Of a stretch of 64,000 nucleotides of DNA, positions 16,310 to 24,600 are shown in pieces. The notes beneath the pieces are model-generated. The model had not been told where the DNA came from, did not search any database, and was given only the letters and a program-made list of their open reading frames with translations. How positions within the stretch are numbered: the stretch's first letter is position 1; the number at the start of each line of letters is the position of its first letter. The DNA lies in NCBI GenBank assembly GCA_965183835.1, contig CBCYME010000027.1, positions 1-64,000 on the forward strand, read 5' to 3'. The stretch comes from OMPR01 sp965183835 (GTDB lineage: Bacteria; Pseudomonadota; Alphaproteobacteria; Rhodobacterales; Rhodobacteraceae). The translations under genes and the position numbers were made by a program.

Positions 16310-19300
16310 TCAACAACAGCTAAGAACTCTTCCTCGCCGATGCCGAAGGCATGTCAGTTCCTCTTCTGCGACCATGCTCAGGGCGCGCGGCTCTTTTCGG
16401 ATCAATCCTAATTCACCAACCAAAGCCCCCGGTCCAACCTTGACGATCAACTCATCGTCTTCTTCGTCTTTTGGCAGATACAAGCCTGCCTCGCCCGAGA
16501 TCAGAACATAGGCCCCATCGGTGGGTTCATCGTCTTTCAAAAACACGGTTTCGCCAGCCTGCGCTGAATACCACCGCGCCCCAAACGCCAACAGCCGCAG
16601 CTGACGCCGGTCCAGCCCCGAAAACAATGGCGTCTGTTCCAATGCCCGCAGCTTGCGCCCCAGATCCGCCGAGGCAACGCTGTCTTCGGTGACCTCTTCG
16701 CGCAAATCTTCGGTGACAAGCCGCCCTTGATCCAGTTCCAAAAACACGTCAAAAACTTCGGGCGATTGGAATTGATCGTTGAGATAAATCACAGTCGTGT
16801 CGGGCAACAGCACGCGCAAATTCTGATAGACCGCAATCTGGGTTTGCATATCATAGCTGGCTAGGGCCTTGTCCAAGATCAGAACATCGGGCCGCTTGAT
16901 CGTCGCGCGAGTAAACGCCAGCGGTTCGGCAAAGATCGCGGGCAAGTTGGCCCCGCCCAACGCAATCGGGACGTCATAAATCAGCTCGATCACCAGACTT
17001 TGCGCGCCGCCTTCGACCAACACATCCGTGATCAACTTGCGCAGCTCATCCGCCTTTGCACCGCTAACTTCGCTCACCTTGCCGAACAACGCATTGTCCA
17101 AAACATTCAGCCCCGGTGCGAATTCATCCGGCGATAAGGGGGTAAATACGTTATTCAGACACCGCAGCAATTCGGCGGAATGCCCCTGGCGAATTTCCAG
17201 AATCCGTTTTTTCAACTCATCCGAAAACGCAGGCCCGATCTGATCCGCCGAAATTCGGAAAGGCACGGCCAACAGGCTGGCAAGATCTGCATCACCCAAT
17301 ACTGTCGTCTCGTCAGCACGGGTCTTTTCCACCAGTTCAACTGCGGTTTCATAGACCTTTACATCGAGGCCAAGCTTACGAAACAGGGGGTGATCCGTAC
17401 CATCCAGGCCAAAAATCTGGCGCAGCATATCGATGACATCCTGCGTCAGGCGCACCAGTGTTTCGTCAAGACCAAGGTCGCGTAACTTGGCCAAAAACTC
17501 GGTCTGCTTGGATAAGAGGTCCAGCGTAAAGGGAACCTTGGGTGTCGCGAACAACAGATTTTCAGCCACAGGCAGGGCAGCATTATAGGTCTCTGGATCA
17601 AAGAAATAGGCGTGCTGCGTTAATCCCGCATCCTGTACCGCTTGTTGCACCTGTGGACGCAAGGCGATCAAGCGCTCGGCCAATTCGGGATGATCCAGAT
17701 ACTCAAAGCTTTGTTCGGCACCACGGCGGAACAAGGCCGCGCCGGATCCCAGCCCTTCGATCAACCGCAGCCACCAATCCCGGACTGCGCCGGGCGTGTC
17801 GAACCCAGCCTGTTTTGGATCGAACCAATCGGCGTGAAAAGGGTCTGGGCTGTTCCCTGCGCGTTGGGCCTCGGCGTAAAAGGCTGGCAATCGGGTTTCT
17901 CCTTGTGGCTGATACCGCATCGGCATCATCACGTTGTCGCCAAATGTGCCTTGAAACATAACGGGGCGAGACGTCGCCAAGCCAACACGCGAGGCCAGAA
18001 CCGCCTGATGCAACGTCGACAGGTCCAGCCCGGACAGGGTGACGGCCCCACTGGACGGCACAATTTCCCGTGTGAGCAATTCAGACAGGGCACGGCGGTC
18101 TTCTTCGCTTGGGGCCTTGATCCCAATCACGCCGCCAGCGGGCAGCGTCGCATTCAGATCATCCAGCACCAGATTTCCGTCTGCGTCGCGAACAGAAACA
18201 TGTTCAAAGACGATGTCACCATTCAGGCGTGGACGCTCAACGGGTTCTCCTTCGAACAATGCGGCATCTACCATGCCCGGTGGAGCAAAGCGATCAAGGA
18301 TTACCTCCCACCGCAACGACATGTCTTGCGTTTGGTTGTAATAGGCCAACAATTCTTTCCACGGGCTGGACAGGTCTTTGTACGCGGCCAAAGCCGCGAC
18401 CAACGCGCCAAGGGACACAGCCCCTTGCAACACCAGATACCCCCCAATCGAAAAGAAGAAGAACGGCGTCAGTTGCGAAATGAAGTTGTTGAGGAACTTC
18501 ATAAAGAACTTTTTCTGATAAATCTCAAACCGGATTTCGAACAGACGACCTAACTGGTTGGTCACACCTGCCATCCGGTACCGCCAGCCGCCATTCGCCC
18601 GCAACGTTGACGCGCCCGCCGCGCTTTCCCCGATTTGCGCTGCTAGAACACGCACTTCTTGGATGCGTTTTTTGTTCAACAGATTGATCTGACGTTGCAG
18701 CTTGGGGATCAACCACGCCTGCAGTGGGATGAGGGCCACCGCCGCCAAACCAAACCAGAAACTCTGCAGGAACAAGAAAGACAAAATCGTGATCATCTGG
18801 CCGGCTTGCAGAACCGGTTGGCTGATGGCATCCCCCATCAAGCCCCCCATAGGTTCGCTTTCGGCCGTCACCATCGACACCAGTTCGCCTTGACTTACGC
18901 GCTCAAAGTAAGGCTGTGGAAACCGCAAAATGCGGCCGATCAACATATACCGGAACCGACGCAACATACGCTCGGACAACACCCCTTTCATGGTGTTGAT
19001 CCGCATTTTCATCAAGCCATGCGCCAATACAGCCAACAGGAACCCAACGCACAAAACGCCTAAGAATGTCACCTGATCGAAAACGAACCCAAACGCTTCG
19101 ATCGTGCTGCTCTGGGCGCCAATCGCGTCGTTGATGATCCGCTTTGGCAACTCCAATGTCAGAAAAAGCAGAGGGAACAGTGTCGTCGTGACCGCCAACA
19201 GCACCAGCTGATCCCGTTTCGAATACTTCCAGATAAAGCGAAAAAGAGTGCGTTCTATGGGGCCAATCCCTAAACTTGAGCATGGCGAAAAAACGAAACC

Positions 19301-19342
19301 GACATGTAAAAACCAAGATAGGGTCCAGCCTATCGCGCTCAA
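16310..19342 (-). CDS. Atypical ABC exporter-like protein with degenerate ATPase and cyclic-nucleotide-binding domain
   Basis: The 1010-residue frame starts with an ABC-exporter membrane domain (about residues 30-350, six predicted segments, ending in the coupling region AAYKDLSSPWKELLAYYNQ). An ABC-like domain follows, but its Walker A position reads GIKAPSEEDR instead of GxxGxGKS/T. The Walker B is DVLILDKALASYD with Lys where the catalytic Glu should be, and about 400 residues, much of it inserted, lie between them. The signature-like LGGANL is recognisable. A cNMP-binding domain closes the protein (about 899-1000), retaining Glu977 and Arg986 of the phosphate cassette (GELGLIRKEPRALS). 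One extra base near 16342 shifts the last residues; repaired, the protein would end at 16249. The start is a TTG with a poor ribosome site, so the N-terminus is uncertain. Confidence 0.75.
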   Translation of the reverse strand: MSAIGWTLSWFLHVGFVFSPCSSLGIGPIERTLFRFIWKYSKRDQLVLLAVTTTLFPLLFLTLELPKRIINDAIGAQSSTIEAFGFVFDQVTFLGVLCVGFLLAVLAHGLMKMRINTMKGVLSERMLRRFRYMLIGRILRFPQPYFERVSQGELVSMVTAESEPMGGLMGDAISQPVLQAGQMITILSFLFLQSFWFGLAAVALIPLQAWLIPKLQRQINLLNKKRIQEVRVLAAQIGESAAGASTLRANGGWRYRMAGVTNQLGRLFEIRFEIYQKKFFMKFLNNFISQLTPFFFFSIGGYLVLQGAVSLGALVAALAAYKDLSSPWKELLAYYNQTQDMSLRWEVILDRFAPPGMVDAALFEGEPVERPRLNGDIVFEHVSVRDADGNLVLDDLNATLPAGGVIGIKAPSEEDRRALSELLTREIVPSSGAVTLSGLDLSTLHQAVLASRVGLATSRPVMFQGTFGDNVMMPMRYQPQGETRLPAFYAEAQRAGNSPDPFHADWFDPKQAGFDTPGAVRDWWLRLIEGLGSGAALFRRGAEQSFEYLDHPELAERLIALRPQVQQAVQDAGLTQHAYFFDPETYNAALPVAENLLFATPKVPFTLDLLSKQTEFLAKLRDLGLDETLVRLTQDVIDMLRQIFGLDGTDHPLFRKLGLDVKVYETAVELVEKTRADETTVLGDADLASLLAVPFRISADQIGPAFSDELKKRILEIRQGHSAELLRCLNNVFTPLSPDEFAPGLNVLDNALFGKVSEVSGAKADELRKLITDVLVEGGAQSLVIELIYDVPIALGGANLPAIFAEPLAFTRATIKRPDVLILDKALASYDMQTQIAVYQNLRVLLPDTTVIYLNDQFQSPEVFDVFLELDQGRLVTEDLREEVTEDSVASADLGRKLRALEQTPLFSGLDRRQLRLLAFGARWYSAQAGETVFLKDDEPTDGAYVLISGEAGLYLPKDEEDDELIVKVGPGALVGELGLIRKEPRALSMVAEEELTCLRHRRGRVLSCC

Positions 19343-19459
19343 CCCCGTTCGTGCAAATAGTATTCAAAAAAGAGACTGTTCTTGCACAATGTGAATTTGT
19401 TCATTTGCAGCCTAGCCTCGAAGCGCCTAAGTTCTAATCAGGCAATCCTGAGGAGGTCT

Positions 19460-19852
19460 ATGTTGCCCGTTTCGCTCGGCACGGTTTTTGTCTTGCTCTG
19501 TCTTTTTCAGGTCAAGCATATGTTTGCGGATTATTTCCTGCAGACGCCCAAAATGCTATGCGGACGCGGCGAGTACTGGCATCTGGGGCGTGCTCAACAT
19601 GCAGGCGTTCACGTTCTAGGTTCAATTCTGGTATTTCTAATTGTTGGGGCTCCGCTCACTTTCATAGCCCTTATCGTCGCCGCTGAGTGGGTCGTGCATT
19701 TCAACATAGACTACGGAAAAGCCAGCTATTCAGAAAAGAAGAAGCTGACCCCCACCCAAGCCATATTCTGGCGTGCTGCTGGTTTTGATCAATGTTTACA
19801 CCAGCTTACATATATTGCGATGGCCTGGCTCTGGGTCGTTTACGCGCACTGA
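19460..19852 (+). CDS. DUF3307 family membrane protein
   Basis: A 130-residue, mostly hydrophobic protein. The segment FQVKHMFADYFLQTPKM near residue 20 is the DUF3307 hallmark (His, Asp, Leu-Gln-Thr), followed by three or four membrane segments and HFNIDYGK. The start at 19460 has an excellent AGGAGG site. In other bacteria DUF3307 proteins occur beside signalling or phage-defence genes without a known function. Here it lies between the cNMP-binding ABC gene (divergent) and the cyclase (convergent, overlapping by 13 bp). Confidence 0.75.
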   Translation: MLPVSLGTVFVLLCLFQVKHMFADYFLQTPKMLCGRGEYWHLGRAQHAGVHVLGSILVFLIVGAPLTFIALIVAAEWVVHFNIDYGKASYSEKKKLTPTQAIFWRAAGFDQCLHQLTYIAMAWLWVVYAH

Positions 19853-21567
19853 TTTCGTAGCGCCGCAAATGCAGGGACCGGATTTGCATAACCTTTAAGC
19901 GCAATCGGTTTGAGGGGATCATAAACCACATCCCCTAAAATCGCTGCCGTCTGGGTGGCCTGATCAACCAACACTTGTCCCGGTGCCGCTTTGCTACACA
20001 ACCGCGCCGATAGATTGACAGTCGACCCCAGTACCGTGAAATCCATCCTTTCACGCGCGCCCATAGCGCCCATCACAACCTCGCCTGACGCCACGCCGAT
20101 GCCAACATGCAATCCATGTTCAGGGTGATTTTTGAGCAAACCAGCCATGGCCTCGTTGATTTCAACGGAACAGGCGACAGCGCGGGCTTCCATGTTTTCG
20201 CCTTCGAAAACCGCGACCAATGCGTCGCCAACGAATTTATCAACGTCCCCGTTGTGCGCGTCGACGATATCTGCCTGCACATCAAAATACTGATTCAGCA
20301 CCTCAATCACCACTTCGGGCGGAACACTTTCTGAGAATTCGGTATACCCACGAATGTCGGTAAATATGACCGAGACTCGGCGCCGTTCGCCGCCTCGTTC
20401 CATGCCTTCTTGATCTGCGCGCTGGATGGCTGAAACCGTGCCATGGGACACGAATTTCATCAACTCAACACGCTCCCCAAGATGGGCAATCATTTCATTG
20501 AAGCGTAGAGCCAGATCCCCGATTTCATCCCGTGTTCGAACATTTTCCACGCGGGTCGCAAATTTGCCCTCACCAACTTGCTTTGCCGCTTCTCCGATCT
20601 TCAGAATGGGCTGCGTCAGGCGCTGAGCAAACAAAAGCGCGCCCAGTGAGGCCAGCACAAATCCAATCAAACCCACGATCAAGATCTGGCGCGTGATCGC
20701 ATTGACGACCGCATAGGCTTTGTCTTCGCTCAATTCGGTTATCACCGCCCACGGGAACCACTCAGGGAACGCATAAGCCCCCAACACTGCCGTCCCATCC
20801 GGGCGAACATAAGGTTCTAGAGCATCAGCGCGGGCACTGGCCACGATCAGTGGTAAAGTCGAGGCAACGATTTGCCGACGTGTCAGCAATTCAGATTTCT
20901 CAACCAAAACCCGCTGCCCGCTTTGATCAACAACCGTGATTTCACCGCGCTGTGCAAAGGGATGTCGCTGAACCATCTCCCCCAGCAACGTTAGATCAAT
21001 TTTAGCGGCCATCATGACCTGACGACCAGCGATCCGTGTGGTCAAGGGGAGCGCCAATGTCGCGATCCAATCCCCTGTCGCCCCCATTTGCGCGATGACA
21101 GGTCGACCGAATTGCCCCGTCTCGGCGATCGCTTTGATCAGGTCGGGCGAGGTCGAGAGCACTTGCACCGGATCCACCCCGGCATCGCGCACGCGTGCCG
21201 CAAATTGTTCGTTTGTCACAAGAATAGGCAGGTCAGACCCTTCGATCGACAACTGCAAAGACACCACTTGGGGCAGTTCCTGTAAGCCCAATGTCAGCAA
21301 TGAAATTTTTTGCGGCACCCCAAGGTCCGAGCTGTCGACCCCGTTGCGAATGACCATCAACGGGGTCAACCACCGCCCCTGAAAGGTGTTGTCAAACGAC
21401 GTCCGCAACACTGTAGCCACGGTTGTCAAATCTTCGTTTGCCGCGCTTTTCAGCTCATCCCGAGTCAGGCGCGTCAGGTTTTGTGATACCAACACCAAAG
21501 GCCCTACGGCCAAAAGCACGGCAAAAACAAAGAACTTGAGGCGCAAAGGGAATCTCATCACCGCCAA
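19840..21567 (-). CDS. Membrane-bound class III adenylate cyclase with extracytoplasmic sensor and HAMP domain
   Basis: A 575-residue receptor-type cyclase making cAMP from ATP. It has a first membrane segment (about 10-27), an extracytoplasmic region to about residue 290, a second segment (about 293-314), a HAMP linker (QRLTQPILKIGEAA to FNEMIAHLGERV) and the catalytic domain from about 396. All key residues are seen: metal ligands Asp404 and Asp448, the ATP-selecting pair Lys444 and Asp509, and Asn518/Arg522 (VNLSARL). The Lys/Asp pair indicates adenylate rather than guanylate cyclase. It is the third gene of the LysM-FecR/PKD/cyclase series, 39 bp after the PKD gene, and overlaps the DUF3307 gene tail to tail. 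Confidence 0.92.
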   Translation of the reverse strand: MAVMRFPLRLKFFVFAVLLAVGPLVLVSQNLTRLTRDELKSAANEDLTTVATVLRTSFDNTFQGRWLTPLMVIRNGVDSSDLGVPQKISLLTLGLQELPQVVSLQLSIEGSDLPILVTNEQFAARVRDAGVDPVQVLSTSPDLIKAIAETGQFGRPVIAQMGATGDWIATLALPLTTRIAGRQVMMAAKIDLTLLGEMVQRHPFAQRGEITVVDQSGQRVLVEKSELLTRRQIVASTLPLIVASARADALEPYVRPDGTAVLGAYAFPEWFPWAVITELSEDKAYAVVNAITRQILIVGLIGFVLASLGALLFAQRLTQPILKIGEAAKQVGEGKFATRVENVRTRDEIGDLALRFNEMIAHLGERVELMKFVSHGTVSAIQRADQEGMERGGERRRVSVIFTDIRGYTEFSESVPPEVVIEVLNQYFDVQADIVDAHNGDVDKFVGDALVAVFEGENMEARAVACSVEINEAMAGLLKNHPEHGLHVGIGVASGEVVMGAMGARERMDFTVLGSTVNLSARLCSKAAPGQVLVDQATQTAAILGDVVYDPLKPIALKGYANPVPAFAALRNQCA

Positions 21568-21606
21568 CTTAACGGATTAACAACCGCCCGTCGTGTCAAA
21601 TTCTCA

Positions 21607-24600
21607 TCAGTCTTGACCGCGTTCAGTGGCGGAAACCGTGATGCTATCCTGGCTGATCCCACAGGACAGTCCTGTCGCATCCTGTGCTTTGACAGTAACG
21701 GTGTAATCGCCCGCGCTTGCAAAGCGGTGGCGGGCAACCGCGCCGCTGGCAGTCGTGCCATCGCCAAAGTCCCACGAGAGGCGCACGCCCTGACCGTCTG
21801 GATCCGTTGCATCAATTGCCTCAAAACGCTCCACATCATGGGCGGCACCGACCCGAATACTGCGATCTGCCCCTGCATCAACTGCCGGTGGGGCATTCAC
21901 CAGAACGCGCGCTGTATCCGTTCCAATGTTGCAGCCTGCTGCTTGGCTATCGTCCCGGACATGCAGTTTGACCATCAGGTCTGCGGGGGTTTCAAAAATA
22001 CGCTCAACCCGTTGCCCTTGTAGTTCAACCCCATCGCTGAATTCCCAGACCCAGCTTTGCAACGCACCATCCAGATCCCCCGAAGCACTAGCATCGAAAA
22101 CAACAGGGGTTCCCGGACACACAACCCGATCAGGTCCAGCCAATGCTGTTGGTTCTGAATTCACACGGACATAAATCTCTTCGGCCCGCTGGCTGCTCAG
22201 CAATGCATCGCCATCATCAAGCAAAGCGCGAACCGGAAACAGACCCGGGCGGTCAAAGGCATGCGTTACTGTGGCCCCCAGTGCAGTTGTCCCATCCCCG
22301 AAAGACCAGTCCACTTGCGTATCGGCAGCCGCCGCAACAGTCCACGGCACCTCGGCTCCGGGACAGACGGCCCCGGGGGAGACCAAGCCCGCGACCGGCG
22401 CAGGATGCACCGTGATTTTCTGCACAACACTGGCTGTGCTATTGCCAACAGCGGAATCGTCCTGTGCTGTCAGGGTCACCTCATAGGTTCCGGCGGTATC
22501 AAACCGGTGAATCGTAGACACTGACGTGCCGGTTGAACCGTCGCCAAAATTCCAACCGAAATGAATGATTGCCCCATCTCGATCGACCGACTGTCCTGCA
22601 TCGAACCGAACGTCTTGCCCCACGGCAACGCGATCAGGCGCATCAATCGCGGGTTCAGGGGCCGCATTCACAAAAACCTTGCGCCGGATTTCAAGGGCAT
22701 TACATCCCTCGGTTCCCCCGGTCAGCTCGGCTTTCAATGTCACGAAATACTCACCGGCGGTTTCAAAGACATGGGTGACATCTTGACCCGTCGCCGTTGT
22801 GCCGTCTGAAAAGGCCCAGGTCAGATTTTGTAGCTCCGCCTCGCCCAACTGTTCGATATTTGCCGAAAACCCGGCTGGCCGTCCGACGGCGGCGCGCTCG
22901 GAACCAACGATCGACAAACTGGGTGCGGCGACCACTTTGATGTTCGCCACGTCGGAGTCCAATGGGCTGCAAGCCCCTTGCGCATCCCCGGTTATGGTCA
23001 ACGTCACGGCATAATCCCCAGGTCTGGTAAAGGTGTGAACAGGTGTCGCACCGCTGCCATTCCCGCCATCCCCAAAGGTCCACGCATAGGCATTTACAGC
23101 GCCATCGGCGTCTGTTGAGTCAGACCCATCAAACCGCACCAGTTGATTTGAGCACACGGTTCGATCTTCGCCAGCTGCTGCAATGGGCCCCTCACGGACC
23201 AAGGCTGCGATCCGATCAAGGCTGGTGCCATGATCTGTACCCGATTCATTGCGCACGCTCAGCGTAACGGGGTAAATCCCCGGCATTTCGTACGTTTTTG
23301 TTGGATTAATCAGGTCAGAGCCCGTTTGGTCCCCGAAATCCCACTCGTACAGCAGCAACCCACCATCGGGGTCCGTGCTAGCTGAGGCATCAAACAAAAT
23401 CGGTTCACCGGAACACACATCGCGATTGCCGCCGGCATCTGCGACAGGACGGGCTTTGATCGTCACAGTGGTGGCATCGATCGCCTGTGCATTGCTCAGC
23501 CCCGTTCCATCATCCACACGGAGGGTGACCGGAAACACACCTGCGCGCGCATAGACATGTGTAACCTGTTCCCCAAACACCGGTGCGGATCCATCCCCGA
23601 AATCCCATTGATGGATCAATGCATCCCCATCCGCGTCTTTCGACGCAGATGCATCAAAGCTGACATAAAGCCGGTCCGTTACAATAGCCTCGCCCGCTTC
23701 GGCAAGGGGCGGGTGGTTCACGCGGATTGTCAGATCATCGCTGTCGGTTCCGTTCAAAACCCCGCTGTTGTCAGTCACGACCAGCTGAGCCGACCAGACG
23801 CCGGGGCTAAGATAGGCGCGTTCAACAGTCATTGCGTCTAGTGGTGCGCCAAGATCATCAAACACCCACCGATAGCTCGCCAATTGCCCGTCTGGGTCAA
23901 AACTGTGACCCGCATCGAATTTCAGCGTGTCCCCGGGTGCGATCAGACGATCCGCGCCGGCCACCGCAACAGGGGGCGCATTGACCGAGATCATGACCTC
24001 GGCTTCATCTTCTGACGGGATCCCTTGGAAATTGTCAGCGACCCGCAATCGGATACGATGCAACCCCGGCGCGCTCAGGCTGTGCGCAGCGCGTTGACCG
24101 ATCTGTGTCGTACCATCCGGGAACATCCACAGATATTGCGAAATCTCACCATCTGGATCGACAGAGGCCCGCCCCGAAACAACGAACTCTTCGTCCGGTG
24201 CCACAACCTGCCCCGGCCCTGCATCGGCAATAGGGGCTGCATTGACAGTCACCAGCATTGTATCACGATCAACATTCAACGGTGCGCCGCTGTCATCGCG
24301 CACGCGCAGGGCCACGGTATAGACCCCGGCCCGCAGAAAGGCGTGGGTGACTTGTTGTCCCATCGCGGTTTTGCCATCGCCAAAGTCCCAGAGCCATTCG
24401 CTTACGGTGCCATCTAGATCCTGCGATTGCCCACCATCGAACATGACCTCACTTGTGCTGACAAATTGATCTGGTCCTGCGTTGGCAACGGGGGCCGCAT
24501 CGACCCGCACCACCATCGACGTCGACTGAAGCGCGGTATCCGTGCCGCTGTCATCTTCGACGGACAGGGTGACAGTGAATTCGCCTGCTTGTGTCCAAGC

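Noticed and set aside
18903..19367. Alternative frame at the start of the ABC-like gene (MLKFRDWP) as evidence of another frameshift
   Set aside because: One fewer C at 19259-19262 would join it to the ABC frame, but there is no ribosome site and no conserved landmark to prove it; recorded only as uncertainty in the start.
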